Source of the DNA: Neisseriaceae bacterium
GTDB taxonomy: Bacteria; Pseudomonadota; Gammaproteobacteria; Burkholderiales; Neisseriaceae
DNA: 64,000 nt
Assembly: GCA_017991555.1 (NCBI GenBank)
Contig: JAGOQM010000001.1
Coordinates: 124,001-188,000, forward strand
Direction of reading: 5' to 3'
Below the pieces are notes generated by a model. It saw only the letters and a list, made by a program, of their open reading frames with translations, was not told the DNA's origin and searched no databases. This document shows, piece after piece, positions 30,842 through 39,938 of this stretch (positions are counted from its first letter, which is position 1; each line of letters opens with the position of its first letter). The position numbers were made by a program, and so were the translations under genes.

Positions 30842-30915
30842 TGGAGCGGGTGAGGGGAATCGAACCCCCGTCTTAAGCTTGGGAAGCTTCTACTCTACCA
30901 TTGAGCTACACCCGC
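30842..30915 (-). tRNA. tRNA-Gly (anticodon CCC)
   Basis: The minus strand reads a complete cloverleaf of 74 nt including an encoded CCA (30842-30844). The acceptor stem GCGGGTG pairs with CACCCGC. The D-arm is GTAGCTCAATGGTAGAG, the anticodon loop TTCCCAA places CCC at 30881-30883, and the T-arm is GGGGGTTCGATTCCCC. The isoacceptor reads GGG codons. Confidence 0.95.
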
Positions 30916-31176
30916 AGTGGTGATCAGGCCGATTGGCTAAGCGTTCGCGCGAATCAGAATCACAGAAGTGGCGAATGTACCCTTTTTTTGGGTTGAAGGC
31001 AAGCGGTAGGTGAATATTTATGGAGCGGCCGGCATAAAAGCGAGGCGGCGGCGTGGGCGTCAGTATTTTAAATAATTAACCGCTATACTATTTGCCAATA
31101 GAAGTGTGGCTCTATAAAATGGCTTGATGTGCGCCCCAAGGCGCTTTCTGTGTTGGTCAAAAGGATAGTGAACGTC

Positions 31177-31527
31177 ATGAGCGTAAAACAACTTGTTATC
31201 GGTATGATGGTGCTGGGCTTAACCGCTTGCAGCCAGTCTATGGTGCCCAGCGTTGGGCAAAGCATGATTTCCGCCACCGTGACTCAAGAATGCCACAAGC
31301 AGTTAGACAAGCGGGTGGAATGGCAAACGGCCAAGCTGCTGGTGTCGCCAGACAAGGCCAAGCAGTGGGAACAGCAAGTCTGCAACTGTGTGGGCGAAGA
31401 AGCGCCTAACTATGTGTCCATGTCAGACGTGGCCACTGCGGTCACCAATCCTTCTGAGCGCGTCGCCATTGGCGCGCGCGTGGCGGAAGCAACCTTAACC
31501 GCCTGTGTCAAAAAAATAAAATTTTAA
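31177..31527 (+). CDS. Small lipoprotein, unknown function
   Basis: This 116-aa protein starts MSVKQLVIGMMVLGLTAC with lipobox Cys18. The ATG at 31177 has AAGGA at 31161-31165. A GTG nine bases upstream, and an ATG at 31129, are in frame but would disturb the signal. The mature part has ECHKQLDKRVEWQTAKLL, WEQQVCNCVGEEAPNYV and a terminal TACVKK, giving four cysteines that could pair. It resembles many short proteobacterial lipoproteins, but I know no specific function. Confidence 0.7.
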   Translation: MSVKQLVIGMMVLGLTACSQSMVPSVGQSMISATVTQECHKQLDKRVEWQTAKLLVSPDKAKQWEQQVCNCVGEEAPNYVSMSDVATAVTNPSERVAIGARVAEATLTACVKKIKF

Positions 31528-31535
31528 CCGATCAA

Positions 31536-31576
31536 GGCCAAGCGTCGTGGCCAGTCAACAAACGCGATGCTTGGCC
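31536..31576 (+). promoter_or_regulatory. Strong hairpin upstream of thrC
   Basis: GGCCAAGCGTCG (31536-31547) pairs with CGATGCTTGGCC (31565-31576) through 12 bp including one G-T pair. The loop is 17 nt and no U-tract follows. It could be a stalled terminator of the lipoprotein gene or part of the thrC leader. I see no leader-peptide ORF with repeated Thr/Ile codons. Confidence 0.4.
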
Positions 31577-31620
31577 ACATTAACGTAAATAAAGATTAAG
31601 TATTAGGGAAAACAGAGAAC

Positions 31621-33033
31621 ATGAAATACATCAGCACTCGTGGTGGCATGGCGCCCCAGTCGTTTAGCGATATTTTGTTAATGGGTTTGGCCCCTGATGG
31701 TGGCCTGGTGATGCCGGTTGAGTACCCGCAGGTGTCGCCTGAGCAGTTAGAGTCGTGGCGCACCCTGTCTTACGCCGAACTGGCCTACGAAATCATCAGC
31801 CTGTTCGCCACCGACATTCCGGCGCAAGACCTTAAAGACATCGTGGCCAAAACCTATACCGCCGAGTGCTTTGGCACCGACACCATTACGCCGGTTCGCC
31901 GCCTGCATGATGGCATCGTGATCCAAGCCCTGTCTAACGGCCCAACCTTAGCCTTTAAAGACATGGCGATGCAGTTTTTAGGCAATATGTTTGAATACGT
32001 GTTGGCCAAGAAAAATGCCGAAATCAACATTATTGGCGCCACCAGCGGCGACACCGGTAGTGCAGCCGAATACGCGATGAAGGGCAAAGCCGGCATTAAC
32101 ATTTTCATGCTGTCGCCCAATGGCAAAATGAGCGCCTTCCAGCGTGCCCAAATGTATAGCCTACAAGACGCCAATATTCACAATATTGCGATTGACGGAC
32201 TGTTTGACGACTGTCAGGACATCGTCAAAGCCACGCAGCAGGATGCGGAGTTTAAAGCCAAGTACAAGATTGGCACAGTTAACTCGATTAACTGGGGCCG
32301 TATTGTGGCGCAAATTGTGTACTATTTTAAAGGGTATTTTGAAGCCACCTCGACCAACGAACAAAAAGTCAGCTTCTGCGTGCCCAGTGGTAACTTTGGC
32401 AACGTGTGCGCAGGCCACATTGCGCGTCAAATGGGCCTACACATTCATCGCCTGATTGTGGCGACCAATGAGAATGACGTTTTGGACGAGTTTTTTAAAA
32501 CAGGCATTTATCGTCCACGCGGCTCGGCGCACACCTACATTACCTCTAGCCCCTCTATGGACATTTCTAAAGCCTCTAACTTTGAACGCTTTGTGTTTGA
32601 CCTAGTGGGCCAAGAGCCTGACGCAGTTAAAATGCTGTGGGATAAAGTGGCCACGGGCGAAGGCTTCGACCTCAGCGAGTACCTGTCGGTGGTGCAAGAC
32701 CATTATGGCTTTGTTTCAGGCAAGAGCACGCATCAAGATCGTCTAGACACGATTAAAGCCGTGTATGAGACCGACGGTCAATTTATCGACACCCATACCG
32801 CAGACGGCGTTAAAGTGGCGCGAGAAGTGCGCGATGCAGGTGAGCTGGTGGTGTGCTTAGAAACGGCGCTGGCGATTAAATTTGAAGACACCATTAAAGA
32901 AGCCTTGGGTGATGACGTGGTGATTCCTTGCCCTAAGGCCTTGGCAGACTTAGAAAAATTGCCACAAAGAGTGGTGGTTTTGCCGAATGACGCAAGTTTG
33001 GTTAAAAAATTAATCGAAGAAACATTGGCTTAA
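31621..33033 (+). CDS. thrC: Threonine synthase
   Basis: This 470-aa PLP enzyme converts O-phosphohomoserine to threonine. The N-terminus MKYISTRGGMAPQSFSDILLMGLAPDGGLVMP is typical of the long bacterial type. The PLP lysine sits in GPTLAFKDMAMQFLGN near residue 111. The Ser/Gly loop is ATSGDTGSAAEYAM, and NWGRIVAQIVYYF and PSGNFGNVCAGHI are family landmarks. The usual partner gene for homoserine dehydrogenase is not in this window. Another threonine enzyme, ilvA, is 18 kb away on the same strand. Confidence 0.96.
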   Translation: MKYISTRGGMAPQSFSDILLMGLAPDGGLVMPVEYPQVSPEQLESWRTLSYAELAYEIISLFATDIPAQDLKDIVAKTYTAECFGTDTITPVRRLHDGIVIQALSNGPTLAFKDMAMQFLGNMFEYVLAKKNAEINIIGATSGDTGSAAEYAMKGKAGINIFMLSPNGKMSAFQRAQMYSLQDANIHNIAIDGLFDDCQDIVKATQQDAEFKAKYKIGTVNSINWGRIVAQIVYYFKGYFEATSTNEQKVSFCVPSGNFGNVCAGHIARQMGLHIHRLIVATNENDVLDEFFKTGIYRPRGSAHTYITSSPSMDISKASNFERFVFDLVGQEPDAVKMLWDKVATGEGFDLSEYLSVVQDHYGFVSGKSTHQDRLDTIKAVYETDGQFIDTHTADGVKVAREVRDAGELVVCLETALAIKFEDTIKEALGDDVVIPCPKALADLEKLPQRVVVLPNDASLVKKLIEETLA

Positions 33034-33147
33034 GCGGTACAGGCTTTAGAATAAACACTTTAAATCTTGTTGGTGTTTTAATATTTTCAGAAACTAGCAT
33101 ACAATACGGGTCACGCAGTTGGCCCGTAAGGAGCCTTTTCATCCCCC

Positions 33148-34935
33148 ATGAGTCAAGTTAAATTTCAATCTAGTTTTGAATTGTACAAACGCCTGTTTAA
33201 GTATCTTCGCGGCTATTGGAAGGTATTTTCCGTGTCCATTGTGGCAATGGTGGTGGCGGCTTCAACCGAGCCGGCATTTGTGGCGCTGTTAAAACCGCTG
33301 ATTGATGAAGGCTTTGTGGCCAAAAACATCAGCGCCATGAACTGGATTCCTTTGGCCATTATTGGCCTGTTTGTGCTGCGCGGCATCACCAGTTTTATTA
33401 ACGAATACACCAGTAGTTACCTGTCTGGCCATCTGGTGCAGCAGCTGCGGCAAGAGCTGTTTGCCAAATTGCTGATGCTGCCGGTGGGTTATTATCAAAA
33501 CAATCAGTCGGGTCGGCTGGTGTCTCGCATCACCAACGACGTCAGCCTCATTAGTGAGGCCGGCTTTCGGGTGATTACGGTGACCGTTAAAGACGGCATT
33601 ACCGTGATTGGCCTTCTGGGCCTGCTGCTGTATACCGACTGGCAGTTGACGCTGATTACCCTTGGCGTCATGCCGATTGTGACACTGTGCGTGAAGTTTG
33701 TGAATAAACGCTTACGCGGCCTGTCGCGTAAGAACCAGCAGGACATGGGTGAAATGACACAGGTGCTGAATGAATCGATTGACTGTGCCCGAATGGTCAA
33801 GGTTTATGGCGGCGAAGTACGTGAGCAGGAGCGCTTTCGCGGCGCCTCGGTGGCGGTTCGCCATAACTTGGTGAAGCAAACCACCATGTCGTCTTTAAGC
33901 ACCGGCGTGACGCAGCTAATCATTGCCTGTGCGCTGTCGGCCATTTTGTATTTTGCGGCCCAGCGGGCGCGCAATAATGCCTTTAGTGCCGGTGACTTTA
34001 TGTCGTTTTTATCGGGCATGCTGATGCTGTTTGCGCCAGTAAAGCGCATTACCAATATTACCCAAGCGTTGCAGCGTGGTTTGGCGGCGGCAGAAAGCGT
34101 GTTTGGCTTTTTGGATGAAAAAAGCGAACCCGATCATGGCCGCCAAACCTTCCCAGGCTTGAAGAAAAGCCTAAGCTTTAACGACGTCGTGTTTCGCTAC
34201 GAGGGTGCTGAAAAAGACAGCCTCAAGGGCGTCAGTCTAGACATTAAGGCCGGCTCGATGGTGGCATTAGTGGGGGCTTCTGGCTGTGGTAAAAGCACCT
34301 TGGTGAGCCTGATTCCACGGTTTTATAACCCGACCAGCGGCCAAGTTCGGGTGGATGGTGTGGACGTGGCCGACTACACCTTGCGTAGCCTGCGCCGCGA
34401 CATCGCCGTGGTGAGCCAAGATGTGGTGCTGTTTAACGACACCATTGCGCACAATATTGCCTATGGCAAATTGGGCGAGGTCAGCGAAGCGGAGATTATT
34501 GCCGCGGCGAAGGCGGCTAATGCGTATGAGTTTATTGAACAGTTACCACAGGGTTTAAATACCCTGATTGGCGAAAATGGCACCAAGCTTTCTGGTGGTC
34601 AGCGCCAGCGTTTGGCGATTGCTCGCGCCCTGTTGAAAAACGCCCCGATTTTGATTTTGGATGAGGCCACCAGTGCCCTGGATACGGCTTCTGAGCGATT
34701 GGTTCAGGCCGCGCTAGAAAACCTCATGCAGGACCGAACCACCATTGTGATTGCCCACCGCCTGTCGACGATTGAAAAGGCCGACACCATTGTGGTGATG
34801 CATGATGGGCAAATTGCCGAGCAGGGCACTCATAGCGACCTGTTGGCGCTTGGGGCACGTTATGCCAACCTGTACCAAATGCAGTTTAAGGATGGCGCTA
34901 AGCCTGGGTCAGATGCTGACTCAAGCCCAGTTTAA
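33148..34935 (+). CDS. msbA: Lipid A export ABC transporter MsbA
   Basis: This 595-aa half-transporter flips lipid A-core across the inner membrane. Six membrane helices occupy about residues 20-310, including the TTDVSLISEAG-like segment (RITNDVSLISEAGFRVITVTVKDG) typical of MsbA. The ATPase has Walker A GASGCGKST near residue 377, the signature LSGGQRQRLAIARAL and Walker B ILILDEATSALD. The promoter region shows CATACAAT, and an ACGGG/CCCGT stem just before the GGAG ribosome site. There is no adjacent lpxK. Confidence 0.94.
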   Translation: MSQVKFQSSFELYKRLFKYLRGYWKVFSVSIVAMVVAASTEPAFVALLKPLIDEGFVAKNISAMNWIPLAIIGLFVLRGITSFINEYTSSYLSGHLVQQLRQELFAKLLMLPVGYYQNNQSGRLVSRITNDVSLISEAGFRVITVTVKDGITVIGLLGLLLYTDWQLTLITLGVMPIVTLCVKFVNKRLRGLSRKNQQDMGEMTQVLNESIDCARMVKVYGGEVREQERFRGASVAVRHNLVKQTTMSSLSTGVTQLIIACALSAILYFAAQRARNNAFSAGDFMSFLSGMLMLFAPVKRITNITQALQRGLAAAESVFGFLDEKSEPDHGRQTFPGLKKSLSFNDVVFRYEGAEKDSLKGVSLDIKAGSMVALVGASGCGKSTLVSLIPRFYNPTSGQVRVDGVDVADYTLRSLRRDIAVVSQDVVLFNDTIAHNIAYGKLGEVSEAEIIAAAKAANAYEFIEQLPQGLNTLIGENGTKLSGGQRQRLAIARALLKNAPILILDEATSALDTASERLVQAALENLMQDRTTIVIAHRLSTIEKADTIVVMHDGQIAEQGTHSDLLALGARYANLYQMQFKDGAKPGSDADSSPV

Positions 34936-34997
34936 AGTCAGCTTAAGATGAATGGCGCAAGATCATTCATGGTTATTTATTTTTATTAGGATAGAAA

Positions 34998-35777
34998 ATG
35001 GCAGCATTTAATACTGTAAAAGTTTTGAGCGTCCATCATTGGACCGATGCATATTTTAGCTTTACCTGCGAGCGCGACGAAGCGTTGCGTTTTAAAAATG
35101 GTCAGTTTGTGATGATCGGCCTAATGGTAGACGGCAAGCCTTTGATGCGTGCCTACAGCGTCGCCAGCGCCAACTTCGAGGAGCATCTAGAGTTCTTCAG
35201 CATTAAAGTACAAGATGGTCCCTTAACCAGCCGCCTACAGCACTTAAAAGTGGGTGATGAACTGTTGATCAGTAAAAAGCCAACCGGTACTTTAATTGTG
35301 GATGACTTAAATGCGGGTAAAAACCTGTACTTGCTGTCTACCGGTACCGGCCTAGCGCCTTTTTTAAGCGTGACCAAAGACCCAGAAGTCTACGATCAGT
35401 TTGATAAAGTCATCATGATTCATGGCGTGCGCCACGTCAAAGATTTGGCTTATTACAAGCACTTCACCGAGGAGCTGCCCAATCATGAGTATCTAGGCGA
35501 AATGGTGCGTGAGAAGCTGATCTACTACCCAACCGTCACGCGTGACACCGACTTCCACAACACTGGCCGCATCACCGACCTCATGCGTAGCGGTAAGCTG
35601 TTTGAAGACATTGGTTTGCCTAAAATCGATCCAGCCGTCGACCGCGCCATGATTTGTGGTGGCCCAGGCATGTTGAAAGACCTAAGCCAAATGTTGGATG
35701 AGTTTGGTTTGACGATTTCACCCAAAACAGGCGTGCGTGGCGACTATGTGATTGAACGCGCCTTCGTAGGTGAGTAA
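34998..35777 (+). CDS. fpr: Ferredoxin--NADP(+) reductase
   Basis: This 259-aa FAD flavoprotein transfers electrons between NADPH and ferredoxin or flavodoxin. Motifs are RAYSVASA (FAD), GPLTSRLQHL, STGTGLAPFLS and CGGPGMLKDL (NADP), and a C-terminal aromatic near YVIERAFVGE as in the subclass of proteobacterial Fpr. Overproduction in relatives follows superoxide stress, but I see no SoxR-type site here. It stands alone between msbA and lysO with AGGAT as ribosome site. Confidence 0.95.
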   Translation: MAAFNTVKVLSVHHWTDAYFSFTCERDEALRFKNGQFVMIGLMVDGKPLMRAYSVASANFEEHLEFFSIKVQDGPLTSRLQHLKVGDELLISKKPTGTLIVDDLNAGKNLYLLSTGTGLAPFLSVTKDPEVYDQFDKVIMIHGVRHVKDLAYYKHFTEELPNHEYLGEMVREKLIYYPTVTRDTDFHNTGRITDLMRSGKLFEDIGLPKIDPAVDRAMICGGPGMLKDLSQMLDEFGLTISPKTGVRGDYVIERAFVGE

Positions 35778-35805
35778 TGGTTTTTTTTAGGATTATATAA
35801 GCATT

Positions 35806-36717
35806 ATGTTCTACACTTTATTGTTAATTTTAGCGCCATTGTTTGTGGGTTTTTTCATCAATGTCAGCAACAAGCAATGGCTCAAGAAGATTGACCAAAG
35901 TGTCAGCCTATTGGTGTATTTAATCCTGTTTGTGATGGGCGTGGGCTTGGGGGGGTACACCGACCTATTCCGCGAGCTCACGACGATTGGTGGCTACACG
36001 CTGGTCTTTTTCATTGTCATCAATCTTTGTAATATGGGGGTGCTGTTTTGGTACGATCGCCGTCGGCCTTTGGCGACGACTGAGGCCGCCCACCAGCCTA
36101 CCTCGACGTGGGGGTTGGTTAAGAGTGCCTTAACCCTATTGGGCTATGTTTTTGCCGGCTTTGCGGTTGGCTATGCGTTAAAAGATTATGGGCATTTGCC
36201 AGATTCTTTTAGCACAATGGTGCTGATGCTTTTGCTGCTGCTCATTGGCATTCAATTGCGCAGTAGTGGGATTGGCTTGCGCCGTGTTTTAATTAATCAG
36301 CGCGGACTGGTCATGAGCGTGTTGTTCATGGGCTCGTCGCTGGTGGGCGGCCTGGTGGCTGCCTTAGTGCTGGGCCTGCCGGTGTTTCAAGGCCTGTCTA
36401 TTGCCTCTGGCTTTGGTTGGTATTCCTTATCGAGCATTGTCATCACCGACGCCTTTGGGCCGGTGATGGGCAGCGTGGCTTTTTTGAATGATTTGCTGCG
36501 AGAATTTTTGGCTTTTGCCTTGATTCCGTTGTTAATGCGCCGTCATCCGTCTACCGCAATCGGGACCGGCGGCGCGACCTCGCTGGATTTTGTACTGCCT
36601 GTGATCCAGCGATCAGGCGGGATTGAAGTAGTGCCCATTGCCATTAGTTTTGGTTTTGTGGTGAATATTTTTGCCCCTATCTTGATGATTTTCTTCGCAC
36701 AGTTGGCCGCTGCGTGA
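35806..36717 (+). CDS. lysO: Lysine exporter LysO family protein
   Basis: This is a 303-aa membrane protein of the DUF340/YbjE family, which in E. coli exports lysine. The N-terminal small domain (MFYTLLLILAPLFVGFFINV, with LKKIDQSVSLLVYLILFVMG) and the core (SVLFMGSSLVGGLVAALVLG, then ASGFGWYSLSSIVITDAFGPVMG) match the family, including the conserved acidic residue in TDAFG. About eight membrane segments. It lies 28 nt after fpr and 42 nt before a GlpR-type regulator frame. The regulator might control it, but that is only positional. Confidence 0.92.
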   Translation: MFYTLLLILAPLFVGFFINVSNKQWLKKIDQSVSLLVYLILFVMGVGLGGYTDLFRELTTIGGYTLVFFIVINLCNMGVLFWYDRRRPLATTEAAHQPTSTWGLVKSALTLLGYVFAGFAVGYALKDYGHLPDSFSTMVLMLLLLLIGIQLRSSGIGLRRVLINQRGLVMSVLFMGSSLVGGLVAALVLGLPVFQGLSIASGFGWYSLSSIVITDAFGPVMGSVAFLNDLLREFLAFALIPLLMRRHPSTAIGTGGATSLDFVLPVIQRSGGIEVVPIAISFGFVVNIFAPILMIFFAQLAAA

Positions 36718-36816
36718 GGGTCTTTGGGTTTTCGATATTGAAAAATAAAGAAAATTCATTTGCGAAGAATCGAACATTTTGGCAGAATGGTAGTTTTACA
36801 TACGCTGGTAATACTT

Positions 36817-37596
36817 ATGTCGAATCGTCCACCTCGTCACGAAAGAATCATCGAATTAATTCGTGAGAATGGTTTTATGCCGATTGAAGAATTGGCCAGA
36901 TTGCTAGAAGTGACGCCCCAAACCGTGCGGCGTGACATCAACCAATTATGTGAAGAGAATATTTTAAGACGCTACCACGGTGGCGCCGCTTTAGGCAGCA
37001 GCGTCGAAAACGACGACTACTTTGCCCGCAAAGATAAGTTGCAAAGCGAAAAGGCCCACATTGCCGATTTGATCGCCGAGCACATTCCTGAAAATGCCTC
37101 CTTGTTTATGGGCATCGGGACCACGATAGAAGCCGTGGCTTTGGCCTTGACCAAAACCCACAAAGGCCTTTGCATCATCACCAACAACATTCATGTGGCT
37201 TCGATTATGTCGACCCGCCCGGATTACAACATCATGATTACCTCGGGCGTTGTGCGCGCTTCAGATGGCGGCGTGACCGGGGTGGCCACCTTGGACTTTA
37301 TTAATCAATTTAAAGTAGATTACGCCGTTCTGGGCGTGGCCGGCATTGAGCGTGACGGCACCCTTTTGGACTTTGACTACAAAGAGGTGAGCGTGGCTCA
37401 GGCGATGATGGCCAATGCGCGTCACTGCTACTTAGTGGCCGATCACACCAAGTTTGGCCGTAATGCTCTGGTGCGTATGGCCCACATTACCGATTTTAAC
37501 TCGGTGTTTACCGATGAAGTGCCGGATGACAGCATGCGCAAGCGTTTGGAAGAAGCCGGCGTGCGTTGGTATTTGGCCGACAAAGAAACCAAATAG
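36817..37596 (+). CDS. DeoR/GlpR-family transcriptional regulator
   Basis: This protein of about 259 aa has the DeoR winged helix HERIIELIRENGFMPIEELARLL, then EVTPQTVRRDINQLCEENILRRYHGG. The C-terminal sensor domain is of the phosphosugar-isomerase type (IGTTIEAVALAL, NNIHVASIM, YAVLGVAGIERDGTLLDFDYKEVSVAQAMM, YLVADHTKFGRNALVRM). I use the ATG at 36817, which gives the family N-terminus MSNRPPRHERI. In-frame starts upstream at 36760 and 36787 add a non-conserved tail. GlpR is the closest named relative; there is no glycerol gene nearby. Confidence 0.9.
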   Translation: MSNRPPRHERIIELIRENGFMPIEELARLLEVTPQTVRRDINQLCEENILRRYHGGAALGSSVENDDYFARKDKLQSEKAHIADLIAEHIPENASLFMGIGTTIEAVALALTKTHKGLCIITNNIHVASIMSTRPDYNIMITSGVVRASDGGVTGVATLDFINQFKVDYAVLGVAGIERDGTLLDFDYKEVSVAQAMMANARHCYLVADHTKFGRNALVRMAHITDFNSVFTDEVPDDSMRKRLEEAGVRWYLADKETK

Positions 37597-37609
37597 GTTT
37601 AAAAGCATA

Positions 37610-37647
37610 AAGCCGCTTCATGAATTCATCATGAAGGCGGCTTTTTT
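37610..37647 (+). terminator. Intrinsic terminator after GlpR-type gene
   Basis: AAAGCCGCTTCATGA pairs with TCATGAAGGCGGCTTT with one bulged base, then T6. It is convergent with the ridA gene and may serve both. Confidence 0.85.
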
Positions 37648-37662
37648 GTGTCTGACGGCTGC

Positions 37663-38010
37663 CTATTGGGCCGTCACCAGCTTGATTTCTACCTTCCAGT
37701 TAGGGTTGGCCAAGCGGGCTTCCACGCAGGCACGAGCGGGCGCATGGCCAGACGGTACCCAAGCGTCCCAAGCGCGGTTCATGGCAGCGTAGTCGGCCAG
37801 GTCGGTCAAGTAAATGGTGGCGTCTACCACCTTGCTTTTGTCGCTGCCGAGGCTGGCCAATAAAGTGTCTACCTGAGCCAAAATGTTTTCCGTTTGGGCT
37901 TGGGCGTCGGCCGCTTCGTTGGTGGGGACTTGGCCGGCTAAAAAGATCAGGCCGTTGACCACAACGGCTTCAGAGAGGCGTTGGTCGGTAATGTGGCGTT
38001 GTATGCTCAT
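37663..38010 (-). CDS. RidA-family protein
   Basis: This 115-aa trimeric-fold protein is of the YjgF/YER057c/UK114 family, which hydrolyses reactive enamine/imine intermediates released by PLP enzymes such as IlvA. The family elements are VVVNGLIFLAGQVP, TENILAQVDTLLASLGSDKSKVVDATIYL and the C-terminal HAPARACVEARLANPNWKVEIKL, which retains the arginine that binds the imino-acid carboxylate. Sequence details fit the RidA subfamilies rather than a nuclease. ilvA is in the window (51219) but not adjacent. Confidence 0.9.
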   Translation of the reverse strand: MSIQRHITDQRLSEAVVVNGLIFLAGQVPTNEAADAQAQTENILAQVDTLLASLGSDKSKVVDATIYLTDLADYAAMNRAWDAWVPSGHAPARACVEARLANPNWKVEIKLVTAQ

Positions 38011-38088
38011 GAGGGGTGTCCTAGTGTGAGGGTAAACCCAAATTTTACCGAATAAAAAGGCTTTTTAACATCAGTGATGAGGAAAAAA

Positions 38089-38409
38089 ATGGATTTAACC
38101 GCCTTTGAAGCATGGCTGAAAACGTATTATCAAACGCGTGCTTGGTATGACCTCGACGTGTTTATTCGCATGGGCTTTTTAACGGAGGAAGTGGGCGAGC
38201 TGGCCCAGGCCATCCGCAGCATGGAAATTGGCCGTGATCGACCTGACGAAGTAGCGCCAAGCCAGGCCCAGAAAAAGCAGGCCGTGTGCGAAGAAATCGG
38301 CGACGTGTTGGCCAACCTCGTGCTGTTGGCGCAAAAGTATGACTTGAGCTTGGCCGAAGTCTGTGCCGCTCATCAACAAAAGCTCATCCAGCGGTATCAG
38401 CCAGAATAG
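38089..38409 (+). CDS. MazG-like nucleotide pyrophosphohydrolase
   Basis: This protein of about 106 aa has an all-alpha NTP-PPase fold. The metal-binding motifs LTEEVGELAQAI and CEEIGDVLANLVLLAQ are present, with the EExxE and ExxD pattern. The start at ATG 38089 is favoured by GAGG at 38079-38082. The frame's earlier GTG and ATG would add five residues. It is shorter than full MazG (about 260 aa) and so is a single-domain house-cleaning type. It is 8 nt upstream of a phosphoethanolamine transferase gene, so both are likely co-transcribed. Confidence 0.85.
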   Translation: MDLTAFEAWLKTYYQTRAWYDLDVFIRMGFLTEEVGELAQAIRSMEIGRDRPDEVAPSQAQKKQAVCEEIGDVLANLVLLAQKYDLSLAEVCAAHQQKLIQRYQPE

Positions 38410-38417
38410 GACGCATC

Positions 38418-39938
38418 ATGGTGTCAAAGAAGACGCTGAAATTGGGGCTGCTGGTGCCGTTGTTTGGCTGGCTGTACGTGACGATTTTGGGCCTGCGGTT
38501 GGATCTTTATCATGCAGCCTTTGTGGTGGTGCTGATGGCTTGGCTGGCGCGCCTGCCTAAAGTGATTGGCCTGAGCCTCTTTAGTGTGTTGGTGGGGGCC
38601 GCCGCTTTGTATTATCCCACCATGGTGCGCTTTGGCCCGCCCTCGTTAAGCGTGGTGGCTGCGGCGGTCAATACCAATGCCAGAGAGTCGTATGAGTTTT
38701 TGCAGCGGGTGGCGCTGGTGGATTATCTGTTGCCGCTGTTGTTTTTGCTGGTGGCGGGCCTATTTTATCGGTACGTCCGGGCGTTACAGCAACCGCGGCC
38801 TTTGTGGTTGGCGGGCTTGGTCTTATTGCTGCTGTTGCCTGATCTGATTAACGATGACCGTGATTACAACAAGGTGGTGCTGACCTATAAGGAAGGGTTG
38901 TTTTCTGTGCGGAGCTACCGAAAAGAGCGAACCATGTTGTATCAGGCCGCGTCACAGCCGCCTAGCTGGCAGGTGACGGCGGTAAAGCCTAAGTACCGTC
39001 ATTATGTGGTGATCATTGGTGAAAGCACGCGGCGCGACCACATGTCGGTCCATGGTTTTCCATTAAACACGACGCCGTTCTTGGCGACCAGTAAGGGCCT
39101 GTTCTTGACCGACATGGTGGCGCCTTCGTACAGCACCTATTTTTCGCTGCCTTATATGCTGACGCTGTCACGGGCTGGTCGGGTCGAGGGCAACAACAAC
39201 ATCGTGACGCTGGCGCGGGCCGCTGGGTTCAAAACCCATTGGTATTCTAACCAAGGCTTTATGGGTGCTGCTGACACGGACATTGCCGCCTTGGCTTTGC
39301 AGGCCGATGATTATGCCTTCTTGAAAAAGGGCGAGTGGTCTTTTGAAAATCATGACGACTTTATGCTGCTGCCTAAGCTAACCGAGGCCTTAAACCAGCC
39401 TTCTGAGGGGCCGAAGCTGATCGTTTTGCACCTGATGGGCACGCATTTTCAGTTCTGTGATCGTTTATTTCCAGGGGATGTGCGCCTGGTTGACGTCAAT
39501 CCAGAGCTGTCCTGCTATGCTTCCGCGGTGCGGAAAATGGACGAATTCATTAAGCGCACCCACGCCGCTTTAGCGGCCAGTGGCCAGCCTTTTTCGCTGA
39601 ACTATTTTTCTGATCATGGCTTGAGCTATGAAGGGACAGATGCGAAAAGCCACGGTTTGGTGCATAATTCAGCTTATAAAGAGAATTATGAAATACCTTT
39701 TTTGTTTCTGTCGAGCGACGACACCCATCAGCGCCTGAATCCGGCCCGAAAGAGCGGTTTTGATTATCTGAAAGCCTACGCCGAATGGCTGGGCATTAGC
39801 GTAGAAGAGCTGGCGCAACAGCCGTCATTCTGGGCGAATGGCCGCGAGGCGACTCAGGTTTACACGCGCGAGGGGATGGTGTCGTTTGATGATTTACCGC
39901 GAGACGCGCAACCACAGAGGACTTATGGCCAAAGATAA
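38418..39938 (+). CDS. Phosphoethanolamine transferase, CptA/EptA-like sulfatase-fold
   Basis: This 506-aa inner-membrane enzyme transfers phosphoethanolamine from phosphatidylethanolamine to a lipopolysaccharide or glycan. The N-terminal ~160 residues contain five hydrophobic segments, and the rest is a periplasmic alkaline-phosphatase-like domain. The nucleophile is predicted at Thr204 in IIGESTRRDHMSVHGFPLNTTP, the GEST form known from CptA rather than the GETSR form of EptA. Other metal-site parts are HLMGTHFQF and YFSDHGLSYEG. A second, distinct transferase gene is at 55158. The acceptor is unknown. Confidence 0.87.
   Translation: MVSKKTLKLGLLVPLFGWLYVTILGLRLDLYHAAFVVVLMAWLARLPKVIGLSLFSVLVGAAALYYPTMVRFGPPSLSVVAAAVNTNARESYEFLQRVALVDYLLPLLFLLVAGLFYRYVRALQQPRPLWLAGLVLLLLLPDLINDDRDYNKVVLTYKEGLFSVRSYRKERTMLYQAASQPPSWQVTAVKPKYRHYVVIIGESTRRDHMSVHGFPLNTTPFLATSKGLFLTDMVAPSYSTYFSLPYMLTLSRAGRVEGNNNIVTLARAAGFKTHWYSNQGFMGAADTDIAALALQADDYAFLKKGEWSFENHDDFMLLPKLTEALNQPSEGPKLIVLHLMGTHFQFCDRLFPGDVRLVDVNPELSCYASAVRKMDEFIKRTHAALAASGQPFSLNYFSDHGLSYEGTDAKSHGLVHNSAYKENYEIPFLFLSSDDTHQRLNPARKSGFDYLKAYAEWLGISVEELAQQPSFWANGREATQVYTREGMVSFDDLPRDAQPQRTYGQR

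Noticed and set aside
36760..36816. Upstream start of the GlpR-type regulator
   Set aside because: It adds 19 residues without similarity to the family and lacks a ribosome site; 36817 gives the typical N-terminus.
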